Origin: Pseudomonadota bacterium
GTDB taxonomy: Bacteria > Pseudomonadota > Gammaproteobacteria > Xanthomonadales > Wenzhouxiangellaceae
DNA: 64,000 bases
Assembly: GCA_013285445.1 (NCBI GenBank)
Contig: CP053448.1
Coordinates: forward strand, 2,356,001-2,420,000
Reading direction: 5' to 3'
Shown in pieces: positions 17,345-26,122 of this stretch (its first letter is position 1; every line of letters starts with the position of its first letter). The notes below the pieces were generated by a model. That model was not told the origin of the DNA. It searched no databases and was given only the letters and a program-made list of their open reading frames with translations. Position numbers and translations under genes: made by a program.

Positions 17345-17581
17345 ATGAAGACTACCCTGAATATCGACGACAGCGTCATGCAACGCCTGCGCGAGGAAGC
17401 TGCGCGCCAGGGTCGCACCATGTCGGAGCTGGTCGAGGCCGGCTTGAGACGGGTGCTTGACGAGCCCGAGCAAGATATCGATCAGGTACGAGAGCCGCTG
17501 CCGCAGTGGCACAGCGGCGGCGCGTTTGTCGACGTAGCCGACCGCGATGCGCTGGATGAACGGATGAACAAGGGCAGCTGA
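17345..17581 (+). CDS. vapB: VapB-like antitoxin
   Basis: This is a 78-residue protein. MKTTLNIDDSVMQRLREEAA is a ribbon-helix-helix start, followed by GRTMSELVEAGLRRVLDE. The acidic C-terminus (DVADRDALDERMNKGS) would be the toxin-binding part. The ATG at 17345 was preferred to upstream in-frame ATGs because antitoxin homology begins there. It is the only gene pair read rightward inside the leftward paralogue array, and the VapC-like toxin gene follows after 9 bases. Confidence 0.82.
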   Translation: MKTTLNIDDSVMQRLREEAARQGRTMSELVEAGLRRVLDEPEQDIDQVREPLPQWHSGGAFVDVADRDALDERMNKGS

Positions 17582-17590
17582 GCCGCTCGT

Positions 17591-18040
17591 ATGTTCGTCA
17601 TCGACACCAATGTGTTGCTGTATGCGGTCGATGCCGACAGTGAATTTCATGGGCCGTGCCGGGAACTGATCGAACAGGCGCGCGGACAGGCAGCGCCGTG
17701 GTTTCTGACCTGGGGCATCTGCTACGAATTCCTGCGTGTGGCCACCCACCGGCGGGTTTATCGCAATCCCTGGACCAGTCAGGCGGCCTGGGGCTTCATC
17801 CGAACCCTGCTGGCCTGCCCCGGACTGAGCATGCTCACCGCGACGCGGCGGCACGCGGCCGTGCTCGGGCAATGCCTGGACGAGTTGCCGGAAGCGCGTG
17901 GCAACTTCATGCATGACCTGCATATTGCCGTCCTGATGCGCGAGCACGGCATCGCCCGCATCGTGACCCGCGACAGCGATTTCCACCGCTTCGGATTTCT
18001 GCAGGTGGTCGATCCGCTGCGGGCGGCGCAGAGCGGATAA
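17591..18040 (+). CDS. vapC: VapC-like PIN-domain toxin
   Basis: This is a 149-residue PIN protein. MFVIDTNVLLYAVDADSEFH carries the first Asp, WGICYEFLRVATHRR the Glu, NFMHDLHIAVLMREHG a later Asp, and RIVTRDSDFHRFGFLQVVDP is the typical ending. It belongs to the VapC subgroup with the T-x-D-x-D-F-x-R end. It pairs with vapB at 17345-17581. The 3' end lies 60 bases from repeat array 2. Confidence 0.86.
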   Translation: MFVIDTNVLLYAVDADSEFHGPCRELIEQARGQAAPWFLTWGICYEFLRVATHRRVYRNPWTSQAAWGFIRTLLACPGLSMLTATRRHAAVLGQCLDELPEARGNFMHDLHIAVLMREHGIARIVTRDSDFHRFGFLQVVDPLRAAQSG

Positions 18041-18100
18041 GGTCAAGGGGCGCTCTGCCGACGCGTTGTTTGCCGCCCCGCCCCGAAACACCGTGCAGCG

Positions 18101-18496
18101 CAGGCAATGAGCATGGTGCGGTTTTCGCGGAGCGAAAGAAGCGCCATGCGAATGCCGTCGCGCGTGCAGGCAATGAGCATGGTGCGGTTTTCGCGGAGCG
18201 AAAGAAGCGCCATGCGAATGCCGTGGCGCGTGCAGGCAATGAGCATGGTGCGGTTTTCGCGGAGCGAAAGAAGCGCCATGCGAATGCCGTGGCGCGTGCA
18301 GGCAATGAGCATGGTGCGGTTTTCGCGGAGCGAAAGAAGCGCCATGCGAATGCCGTGGCGCGTGCAGGCAATGAGCATGGTGCGGTTTTCGCGGAGCGAA
18401 AGAAGCGCCATGTGAATGCCGTGGCGCGTGCAGGCAATGAGCATGGTGCGGTTTTCGCGGAGCGAAAGAAGCGCCATGCGAATGCCGTGGCGCGTG
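18101..18496. repeat. Tandem array 2: six 66-bp palindromic units
   Basis: Units begin CAGGCAATGA at 18101, 18167, 18233, 18299, 18365 and 18431 with an exact 66-base period. The sequence is the array 1 unit with a few fixed changes (GCGGAGCGAAAG instead of GCGAAGCGAAAG; GCGCCATGC instead of GCACCATGC). Units 2-6 read CCGTGGCGCG, unit 1 CCGTCGCGCG, and unit 5 has CATGTGAATG. The nested hairpin is kept. Five of the six reading frames are open through the whole array. It sits between the vapC stop and a truncated paralogue start at 18497-18520. Confidence 0.92.
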
Positions 18497-18520
18497 CTTG
18501 AGTGCCGCGAACAGGTTCAT
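18497..18520 (-). pseudogene. Truncated start of a TolB-like/TPR paralogue
   Basis: Four bases (CGCC) after the stop codon of paralogue F, ATG AAC CTG TTC gives MNLFAALK, the family's first eight codons. The next codons are repeat array 2. The TGA-CGCC-ATG junction is identical to the one joining paralogues E and D, which shows that a complete gene once started here. Confidence 0.65.
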
Positions 18521-18524
18521 GGCG

Positions 18525-20345
18525 TCAGTCGCATTCGAAGTCATCCACGCCGAGCGGCCGGCACTGCGGCGGGAAGCCGTTTACGCGCCAGTGCGCCGGA
18601 ACGCCGAAGCGATCCAGGATGCGCTTGAACGCGTCTGAATTTCGAAGTCCGGGCAGCGACGGATCCCAGTACACCAGGGTCGATTCACTCATTTCCGGGA
18701 CATCGGCGGCCAGGTCGTAGGCCCCGAGCGTCAGGTAATTCATGGCGTGGTACTTGCTCAGGTCGCCCGATCCTTCGACGACCTCGCGAACATTGGCCGG
18801 AGCGCGGCCGGTCCGATGGAACTCGAACATGGCCTGCTGCCATTTCGGGGACTTCTGGTCGATCATCATCAACATCACGGCCATCGCTGGCTGCCCTCGA
18901 TCGAGCAGAGGGCGAATGAAGCTGAGCCCGCGGTTTCGGACGAAGCCGTTCTCGACGCCGGTGAGGAACACGGCCAGCGCATCGTCGGGTTTGCCCATGA
19001 ATTGCAGGCTCAGCGCCTTGAAGCGCCGGCAGTTCTCGTAGACGGGGTCTATGTCCAGGCAGCGGTCCTGGTCGGCCAGGGCACGGTCGAAGAAACCCAG
19101 GTTCATCCAGTGAATGCTGCGCCACAGCCGGGCCGTGGCATTGTTCGGGTCGGCCTCGATCCCGCGGTCGGCCAGCCGCAGCGCCTCGGTAAAGTCGATC
19201 GGCCGGTTCTGGTTCTCCAGTATCGATTGGACCGACCAGGGCATCGACAGCGTCGGATCCAGCGCTAGCGCACGATCGGCGGCGGTCGCCGCCATCTCGC
19301 TGTAAGGCCGATCGACGAAACCCCAGTCCTCGATGACCGCGCCCACGGCCGCCATGCCCTCCCAGGCCCGCGCAAACTCGGGATCGAGCTCGACCGCACG
19401 CTCGAACAGACGAAAAGCCTCCGGCAGATCGGTGCGATCGCGGAACATCTCGCGTGCCTGCAGGTAGAGCTCGTAGGCGCCGATGTCGTCGGTATCGGCG
19501 AGGACCTCGACGGCGTTGAGTTCCTCGTCGCTACCGAGCGTGCCGCGCAGCGCGTCGACGATCGCATTGGCAATCTCGTCCTGGATCGCGAAGATATCGG
19601 TCAGTTCGCGGTCGTAGGTCTCCGACCACAGGTGGCGGTCGTTGAGGGCATCGATCAACTGCGCGGTGATACGCACGCGATTGCCGGCCTTGCGCACGCT
19701 GCCTTCGAGGATGTGGTTGACTCGCAGTTCGCTCGCGATCTCGGTGGCCGGCATCCCGCGCCCCTTGTAGGCGAACGACGAGGTCCGTGACGCCACGCCG
19801 AGCTTGTCCACGCGGACCAGCACGTTGAGCAGTTCCTCGGAAATGCCGTCGGCGAAATACGCGTTCTGCGCATCGCCGCTCATGTTGACGAACGGCAGGA
19901 CGGCGATCGACGTGGCGTAGGATTCGGTGGCCGGATTTGCGCCTGCCGTACTTGCCGACTCGTGCGTTGTCGAGCCGCTCGCTGTTGCCTCGAGGACCCG
20001 CTCCGGCATCAGCCGGTCCGTGGTCAGCAACCCGATCGCCAGCACCGCGGCGATCAGAGTCGCCCAGTTGAGCTTGCGCGCGGTCTGCTGCTTGATCTCG
20101 GGACCCACCCGCGCGTCCTTGTCGCGCTTGAGTCCCTCGGGCGTCAGCTCGAACACCCACGAAAACACGATGGCTAATGGAAAACCCAGCGCCAGGATCA
20201 GCACGATGATTCGGATCGCGGTATCCGGCACGTCGAACACCGGCAACAGCGTTTCGGCCACCTGGACGACGACCCAGGCCGCGAGGATATAGAACACCGC
20301 GACGCGGAAGACGTTTCTTCGCTTGAGTTCGGTGAACAGGTTCAT
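18525..20345 (-). CDS. Membrane-anchored TolB-like/TPR protein (paralogue F)
   Basis: This is a 606-residue protein. It has MNLFTELKRRNVFRVAVFY with two anchor helices, FELTPEGLKRDKDARVGPE, and a third helix at NWATLIAAVLAIGLL. The TolB-N-like part has SIAVLPFVNMSGDAQNAYF, HILEGSVRKAGNRVRITA and HLWSETYDRELTDIFAIQD. TPRs follow (AVELDPEFARAWEGMAAV). The tail HWRVNGFPPQCRPLG...DDFECD has both conserved cysteines. Its ATG overlaps the stop of paralogue G (ATGA), so the two are translationally coupled. The frame extends upstream, but the family start fixes 20345. Confidence 0.86.
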   Translation of the reverse strand: MNLFTELKRRNVFRVAVFYILAAWVVVQVAETLLPVFDVPDTAIRIIVLILALGFPLAIVFSWVFELTPEGLKRDKDARVGPEIKQQTARKLNWATLIAAVLAIGLLTTDRLMPERVLEATASGSTTHESASTAGANPATESYATSIAVLPFVNMSGDAQNAYFADGISEELLNVLVRVDKLGVASRTSSFAYKGRGMPATEIASELRVNHILEGSVRKAGNRVRITAQLIDALNDRHLWSETYDRELTDIFAIQDEIANAIVDALRGTLGSDEELNAVEVLADTDDIGAYELYLQAREMFRDRTDLPEAFRLFERAVELDPEFARAWEGMAAVGAVIEDWGFVDRPYSEMAATAADRALALDPTLSMPWSVQSILENQNRPIDFTEALRLADRGIEADPNNATARLWRSIHWMNLGFFDRALADQDRCLDIDPVYENCRRFKALSLQFMGKPDDALAVFLTGVENGFVRNRGLSFIRPLLDRGQPAMAVMLMMIDQKSPKWQQAMFEFHRTGRAPANVREVVEGSGDLSKYHAMNYLTLGAYDLAADVPEMSESTLVYWDPSLPGLRNSDAFKRILDRFGVPAHWRVNGFPPQCRPLGVDDFECD

Positions 20346-22165
20346 TGCGGAAACTCCGAACAATCCAGGCGGCGGCCTTCGGGGCCGTCGACGGGCCGGC
20401 AGCCGGGCGGGTAGCCGCGCGCTTCCCACAGCGACACCAGACCGAGATCGAGCGCTGCGGCAAAAAAGCGCGGGTCCTCGCGCAGCGCGGCCGTTGACGG
20501 CAACCAGGCCGAGCGCAGCCAGAACCAGAAGTCCTGGTTGTTCAGATCCGAATAATCCGATTGGTCCAGATGGTCAACAAGCAGATCCAGGCGCCCCAGG
20601 CCGATGGCCTCTTCGAGCATGTAGGGTTTCGGGGTGGTCTGCCAGAAGGCATCAACCCGGCCCGGCTCTTCCAGCGCCGCCTTGAACGGCAACCACTGTT
20701 CAGAATCCAGGCCTGCTGGCCACCGCGGCCGCAGGAACCGGGTCAGGGCCTGAATGCCCCGTTCGCGCTCACCGCTGCCCAGCAAATCCATGGCGATGAT
20801 GTATTGGGCCGGCGCCCATCCGCGCTCCAGCGACAGTGCGGCTTCCGCCTCGGCGCGTGCCCGATCGCCCGCCGACAGATAGGCAATGGCCAGTTGCCCA
20901 TGGTTGATTCCGGCCAGCGGGTCCATGCGCTTGGCCTGTTCGAGCACGCCAATGGCCTCATCGATGTAACCGCTGCGCAGCAGCAGGTAGCCCAGCCACA
21001 TCACCGGCGTGGGATCCAGCCTGCTGCGTTCAGCCGCCTCGCGCAAGCGATCCAGAGCACCAATCAGATCGCGAGACTCGGTCAGCAGCTGCCCCTCGAC
21101 GGCCAGCCCCAGAGGATGGTCGGGAGCCAGCCGGAAAGCCTGCTGCAGGGCGGCCGCAGCGGCCGCGTTGGTGGCAATCGGCCGCAGCGTGCGGATGTAG
21201 TACGGCGAGACCGAATGCGTCGCGGCCAGGTAGATCCAGGCCTCGACGAACTCGGGATCCAGCTCCACCGCGAAGCTCAGATCGGCAAGTGCCTCGGCCA
21301 GCTCGGCGCGGCGATGAAAGCGCGCACGACCGCTCAGGAAACGCTCGTAGGCCTCGAGATTGGCGGTCGGTACCGTCACCTCGACCTGACGCTTGCCGAG
21401 CAGCCCCTCCAGCCCGGTCGCGATCGCCTGGGCGATTTCCTGCTGCACGCCGAAGATATCGACCAGATCGCGCTCGTAGGTCTGTGCCCACAGTTGCCTA
21501 TCACTGTCGGCATGGACCAGCTGGGCGGCGATGCGCACCCGCTGGCCCTGTTTTCTGACCGAGCCGGCCAGCACGTGACCAACGCCGAGCAGGCGGGCGA
21601 TTTCGGCCATCGGGGTGTCCCTGTCCTTGAACGAAAACGCCGAGGTTCGCGAAGCGACCTTGAGGCCCTCGATCCCGGCCAGAACATTGAGCAGCTCTTC
21701 GGAAATGCCGTCAGCAAAGTACTCGTTGTCGGCATCGGGGCTCATGTTGACAAACGGCAGTACGGCAATCGAGGCCTCGCCCGAGGCTGCCGCCGGCAGG
21801 CGCGTGGATCCGGCCTCGTCGACGAGCCGGAACCGCTCTGTCAGCAGCAGCGCAACCAGCGCCAGGGTCGCGATCAGAATGAGCCGGTCCATGCGCCGCC
21901 CGGTCGTCGAGGCAATCGAGTGCTCGGGCGCGATCTCGCTCTCGCGCTTGACGCCCTCGGGCGTGAGCTCGTAGAGCCAGGAAAAGACCAGCGCCGGAAT
22001 GAATCCGCCGGCCAACAGCACACCAACCCCGATCACGACCCGGTCCGGCACGCCAAAGATCGGCAGCAAAGTCTCGGCCATCTGGATGATCAACCAGGCA
22101 ACGACCAGGTACAGACCGGCCATGCGAATGACATTGCGCCGGCTCAGTTCTTCCAACAGCTTCAT
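20342..22165 (-). CDS. Membrane-anchored TolB-like/TPR protein (paralogue G)
   Basis: This is a 607-residue protein. The start MKLLEELSRRNVIRMAGLY is a diverged form of the family start. It has two anchor helices, YELTPEGVKRESEIAPEHS, and a third helix at RLILIATLALVALLL. The TolB-N-like domain has SIAVLPFVNMSPDADNEYF, HVLAGSVRKQGQRVRIAA and QLWAQTYERDLVDIFGVQQ. The tail LWEARGYPPGCRPVD...RRLDCSEFPQ keeps the first cysteine motif and an altered second. With paralogue H it forms a sub-branch (PDADN, KQGQRVRI). The ATG overlaps the stop of H by four bases. Confidence 0.85.
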   Translation of the reverse strand: MKLLEELSRRNVIRMAGLYLVVAWLIIQMAETLLPIFGVPDRVVIGVGVLLAGGFIPALVFSWLYELTPEGVKRESEIAPEHSIASTTGRRMDRLILIATLALVALLLTERFRLVDEAGSTRLPAAASGEASIAVLPFVNMSPDADNEYFADGISEELLNVLAGIEGLKVASRTSAFSFKDRDTPMAEIARLLGVGHVLAGSVRKQGQRVRIAAQLVHADSDRQLWAQTYERDLVDIFGVQQEIAQAIATGLEGLLGKRQVEVTVPTANLEAYERFLSGRARFHRRAELAEALADLSFAVELDPEFVEAWIYLAATHSVSPYYIRTLRPIATNAAAAAALQQAFRLAPDHPLGLAVEGQLLTESRDLIGALDRLREAAERSRLDPTPVMWLGYLLLRSGYIDEAIGVLEQAKRMDPLAGINHGQLAIAYLSAGDRARAEAEAALSLERGWAPAQYIIAMDLLGSGERERGIQALTRFLRPRWPAGLDSEQWLPFKAALEEPGRVDAFWQTTPKPYMLEEAIGLGRLDLLVDHLDQSDYSDLNNQDFWFWLRSAWLPSTAALREDPRFFAAALDLGLVSLWEARGYPPGCRPVDGPEGRRLDCSEFPQ

Positions 22166-23994
22166 CGCACCTGCCCGCTGCAATCGAGCCGGCGGCCGGC
22201 CGGGTCATCGACCGGCCGGCAGCCCGGCGGAAAGCCGTGCATGTCCCAGAAGCCCACGATGCCACGCTCGCGCATCAAGGCAAGGAACCGCGGATCTTCG
22301 CGCACCCAGCGCAGCGAGGGCAGCCAGCTGCTGCTGGTCATGAACTGGTAGGAGGCCTGCGGCCCGGCCAGGCCGAAAACCGTCCCGGAATCCCTGAACA
22401 TCAGCGCGGCCAGCATCGGCAGCGCCCGGCCCTGGCGCGCGCCGGGTGCGTTGGCGGCCAGAAACACGGTCTGCTTAGAGGCGTCATCGAGCGCCGCGAT
22501 CAACCGGTCGAGGAACTCGCGATCGTCCGCTGCGACCAGCGGCCGCGCGGCGCCGAGAAGATCGGCCGCCGCGGCCGGGTCACCGCCGTTGGCCAGTTCC
22601 AGGGCGATGACGCAGGCCCAGAACGCCTGGGCGCTGGCTTCGACCGCGCGCAGGACCAGTCGCCTGCCCTCTTCCACGCGCCCCAGCGTCGCATGGGCCA
22701 GCCCGAGATAGCCGTTGTTGATCGGCACCAGAGGATCCCGGGCCTGCGCCTGGACCAGGTGCGGCAGCGCACGCTGTGCGAAACCAAGGTCGAGCCAGGA
22801 CAGGCCGAGCCACAGGCGCGCCGAGGTGTCCGCGGCGGCCCGGTCGGCAGCCTGTTCCAGCAGGCGCAGGCCTTCGGCCATCTGGACCGGATCCCCCTCG
22901 CGGAACAGCCAGTCCCCCTTGACCGCCAGGGCCACCACCAGACCCGGATTCAGGGCCAGCGCGCGGTCGGCGGCCAGCGGCGCCTGGGCGCGCAGCACAT
23001 CGCGATCACGCTCGGTCGGCCAGCCGGCACTGGCCACGTGGCTGGCGGCAGCGAGAAAGGCCCAGGCTTCGGCAAAACCGGGATCGCGCTCGACCGCGAA
23101 CTCCAGATCATCGATCGCGGCGTCCAGGCCAACGCGCTGGTAGAAACCCGAGCGCCCGCGCAGGAACCGCTCGTAGGCCACCAGATCGGCGGTCGGCTGG
23201 GTTACCGAAACCCGGCGCACGCCCAGCACGTCCTCCAGCGCGGTGGTGATGGCGCGCGCGATCTCTTCCTGGACGCGGAAAATGTCGGTCAGATCACGCT
23301 CGAAGGTCTGCGACCACAGGTGGGTGTCACTGTCGGCGTGGATCAGCTGGGCGGTGATCCGCACCCGCTGGCCCTGCTTGCGCACCGAGCCTTCCAGCAC
23401 GTGGCGGACATCGAGCAGACGAGCAATCTCGGGGATCGGCGTGGCCGAATCCCTGAACGAAAACGCCGAGGTCCGTGAAGCCACCTTCAAGCCTTCGATC
23501 CCGACCAGAACATTGAGTAGCTCTTCGGCAATGCCATCGGCAAAAAACACGTTGTCGGCATCGGGGCTCATGTTGACAAATGGCAGCACGGCAATCGAGG
23601 CATCGCTGGTCGCCACGGCCGGCGCCAGTGCAGGCGCGGCACCCTCGGAGGGCCAGAACCACTCGACCAGCAGCAGTCCAAGCAATGCCAGGACACCGAC
23701 CAGCATCAGCCGGTCCATGCGCCGACCGCTAACCGGGGCCATGGACTGCTCGGGGCTGACCTCGGTATCGCGCTTGAGGCCGTCTGGCGTCAGCTCGAAC
23801 AGCCAGGCAAAAACCAGCGCCGGAACAAACCCGATGGCCAGCAGGACAATGATCGCCCTGAGCACCCAGCCCGGCACATCGAAGGCGGGCAACACGGTCT
23901 CGGCCACCTGCACGATCAGCCAGGCTCCGACCACGTACAGCCCCCCAACGCGGAAGACGTTGCGGCGCTTGAGTTCGCCGAGCAAGTCAGCCAT
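22162..23994 (-). CDS. Membrane-anchored TolB-like/TPR protein (paralogue H)
   Basis: This is a 610-residue protein. It has MADLLGELKRRNVFRVGGLY, anchor helices, FELTPDGLKRDTEVSPEQS, and a third helix at RLMLVGVLALLGLLLVEW. The TolB-N-like module has SIAVLPFVNMSPDADNVFF, HVLEGSVRKQGQRVRITA and HLWSQTFERDLTDIFRVQE. TPR helices follow (ALNPGLVVALAVKGDWLF). The tail FWDMHGFPPGCRPVD...RRLDCSGQVR matches paralogue G. Its ATG overlaps the upstream gene's stop by eight bases (ATGGCTGA). It is part of the unbroken run J-I-H-G-F. Confidence 0.86.
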   Translation of the reverse strand: MADLLGELKRRNVFRVGGLYVVGAWLIVQVAETVLPAFDVPGWVLRAIIVLLAIGFVPALVFAWLFELTPDGLKRDTEVSPEQSMAPVSGRRMDRLMLVGVLALLGLLLVEWFWPSEGAAPALAPAVATSDASIAVLPFVNMSPDADNVFFADGIAEELLNVLVGIEGLKVASRTSAFSFRDSATPIPEIARLLDVRHVLEGSVRKQGQRVRITAQLIHADSDTHLWSQTFERDLTDIFRVQEEIARAITTALEDVLGVRRVSVTQPTADLVAYERFLRGRSGFYQRVGLDAAIDDLEFAVERDPGFAEAWAFLAAASHVASAGWPTERDRDVLRAQAPLAADRALALNPGLVVALAVKGDWLFREGDPVQMAEGLRLLEQAADRAAADTSARLWLGLSWLDLGFAQRALPHLVQAQARDPLVPINNGYLGLAHATLGRVEEGRRLVLRAVEASAQAFWACVIALELANGGDPAAAADLLGAARPLVAADDREFLDRLIAALDDASKQTVFLAANAPGARQGRALPMLAALMFRDSGTVFGLAGPQASYQFMTSSSWLPSLRWVREDPRFLALMRERGIVGFWDMHGFPPGCRPVDDPAGRRLDCSGQVR

Positions 23995-26122
23995 CGACTG
24001 ATGCTCCCTGCCCCTTGCGCGAGTATCTTGCCTGGAGCGCCCGGAACGCCGGGTGGTCGCGGTGGCGGTCGAAGGCGGGGTCGAGGATCAGGCCATCAAA
24101 GCCCCAGTAGCGCATATCGCGCTGCAGGTAGGTCTCCACGGCTTCGGCCACTTCCTCGCTGTCGGCGATCAGGGCGAGGATGAAAAACTGCTTGGCGCGC
24201 AGTTCGCCTTCGATCAGCGCATCGCGCTGCGGCACGGGTTGGGCCAACGCGGTGTCCATCGCTTGCCGCGCGTCGTCGGCACGGCCGAGCAGCGCCAATG
24301 CCCGGGCCCGGGCCATGTAGAGACGGTAATCGTCCGGCTGGACTTCGAGTTGGTCCGCGATTCGTGCAAGCGCAGCTTCGGACATCAACCGGACCTGATC
24401 GGCGTTGGCTTGCGCGTGGGCCAGGCGGGCACGAAAGAGTTCGACCGGCTGCCATTCGAATTGATCGTAAATCGGTCTTCCCTGTAGCGCATCCAGATAA
24501 CGGTCGGACTTTTCGAATTCGCGGCGGAACAGAAACCAGCGAAACGGATCGCTACCGACAAGGCTGTTGTTCGGAGCGGCAAGCGCTTCAGGTTCCATCG
24601 TGAGCAACTCTTGCGGCTGCTCGCCCCAATAGCGGAAGCGAGCCCAGGTGTAGCCGATGCGCCAGAGCGCATCCGTGCCCTCCGGCAGGGCGGTCAGTCG
24701 ACGCTGCCAGCGCCGGGCCTGCTCGAGGTCGCCGGTCAGCCAGTGCGTCTCGATCAGCGCGTTGAGCACTTCGACCGAGCGCGGATCCAGCAGTGCGGCG
24801 TCCTGCAGCAATTCCAGGGACTCGAACGGCAGCCCCTGGCGGCGCTTGATCCAGGCACGCAGCATCGGGATCTCGGCGCTGCCGGGCAATCCGCCGACGG
24901 CCCGGTCGAGCTCGGCCAGCGCGGCCTCGTAATCGAGGTCGGCGCGATAGAAGTGCTCGGCTTTTGCCAGGCGCAGGCGCGGGTCGTCGGGCGCAAGCGC
25001 GAGTGCCTTGTCGATCCACTCGCCGCCCTGTTTCCGGTGGCTGTCGCGGCGCGAGATGTACCAATACAGGTTGGTGTATTCGCGGCCCAGCTCGCCCATC
25101 GCCGCGGCAAAACCGGGGTCGAGGTCGACGGCCCGGCGGTACAGCTCGATGCGGGCGTTGATGCCCGGCTCGCTGGTATCGACGAACTGGCCGCGTGCCC
25201 GCAGGAACAAATCGTAGGCTTCGGCATTTTCGGTCGGGGCCCGGCGGGCGGCGAGTTCGGCTCCAGGGGCGATCTGTTTTCCCAGCGCCAGCGCGATGTC
25301 GGCGGCGATGTCGGTCTGGACCGCGAACAGGTTTTCAGGCGTCAGCTGCCGGTCGTAGGTCTCGGCCCAGATGTGGGCATCAGTAGAGGCATCGATCAGC
25401 TGCACGGTGATGCGCACCTGCTCGCCGGAGCGCTGCACCGCGCCCTCGAGGATATTGGCCACGCCCAGCTCGGTGCCGATTTCGCGCAGATTCTTGGTCG
25501 TCTCGGCGTATTCCATCACCGAGGTGCGCGAGATCACGGTCAGTGTCCGGTTGCGGGCCAGTTCGGTCAGCAGTTCATCATGGATGCCGTCGACAAAGAA
25601 CTTGTTCTCCTTCATGGCGCTGCGGTTAGTGAACGGCAGCGCGGCGATCGAGCCGGGTGACGGAATCCAGGGATCGAGTTCGGCAGCCGGACTTTGCTCG
25701 GCTGGCCGCGGCGATGGCTGCGCCGAACGTGGTTCAGGATTTGACTGAGCCCGTGAACCGGCGTCCGATTCGGGCGCCAGCAGCGCCGGGCCGAGGTGCT
25801 GGACGATCATCAGCACCACCAGCAGCACCACTGCGCACAGGGTAATCACGTCCAGTCGACGAGCCTGAGGGCCCACGTTGCGCTGCGTGCTGCCGTCATC
25901 GACGCGAATGCCCTGTGGGCCGACTTCAAATACCCAGGCCATAGCCAGCACCGGAATAAAGCCCATGACCAGGAACGCGATCAGCGCCTTGCCGACCCAG
26001 TCCGGGGCGCCGGTAAAACCGAGCACGATGTCGGCCACTTGCAGCATCAGCCAGCCGATCACGACATAGGCCGCGGCAACACGAAACACGTTACGGCGTT
26101 TAAGCTCGGCCCATAGGCTCAT
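23987..26122 (-). CDS. Membrane-anchored TolB-like/TPR protein (paralogue I)
   Basis: This is a 711-residue protein, the longest TPR-type copy in the tandem array. MSLWAELKRRNVFRVAAAY and a long second helix form the anchor, with FEVGPQGIRVDDG and a third helix near DVITLCAVVLLVVLM. The TolB-N-like part is more distant (IAALPFTNRSAMKENKFFV, NILEGAVQRSGEQVRITV, HIWAETYDRQLTPENLFAV). It has many TPRs. The cysteine tail is missing; the end is FDRHRDHPAFRALQARYSRK, a common ending in this wider family. The ATG at 26122 overlaps the stop of J (ATGA); an open frame further upstream runs inside J and is not used. Confidence 0.85.
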   Translation of the reverse strand: MSLWAELKRRNVFRVAAAYVVIGWLMLQVADIVLGFTGAPDWVGKALIAFLVMGFIPVLAMAWVFEVGPQGIRVDDGSTQRNVGPQARRLDVITLCAVVLLVVLMIVQHLGPALLAPESDAGSRAQSNPEPRSAQPSPRPAEQSPAAELDPWIPSPGSIAALPFTNRSAMKENKFFVDGIHDELLTELARNRTLTVISRTSVMEYAETTKNLREIGTELGVANILEGAVQRSGEQVRITVQLIDASTDAHIWAETYDRQLTPENLFAVQTDIAADIALALGKQIAPGAELAARRAPTENAEAYDLFLRARGQFVDTSEPGINARIELYRRAVDLDPGFAAAMGELGREYTNLYWYISRRDSHRKQGGEWIDKALALAPDDPRLRLAKAEHFYRADLDYEAALAELDRAVGGLPGSAEIPMLRAWIKRRQGLPFESLELLQDAALLDPRSVEVLNALIETHWLTGDLEQARRWQRRLTALPEGTDALWRIGYTWARFRYWGEQPQELLTMEPEALAAPNNSLVGSDPFRWFLFRREFEKSDRYLDALQGRPIYDQFEWQPVELFRARLAHAQANADQVRLMSEAALARIADQLEVQPDDYRLYMARARALALLGRADDARQAMDTALAQPVPQRDALIEGELRAKQFFILALIADSEEVAEAVETYLQRDMRYWGFDGLILDPAFDRHRDHPAFRALQARYSRKGQGASVDG

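Noticed and set aside
18101..18496. CRISPR array
   Set aside because: The 66-bp units are directly abutting with no unique spacers, and no cas genes are present.
17294..18544. A long leftward frame of 416 codons through array 2 and antisense to vapBC
   Set aside because: It is explained by the repeat array being open in five frames plus the antisense of two well-supported PIN/VapB genes.
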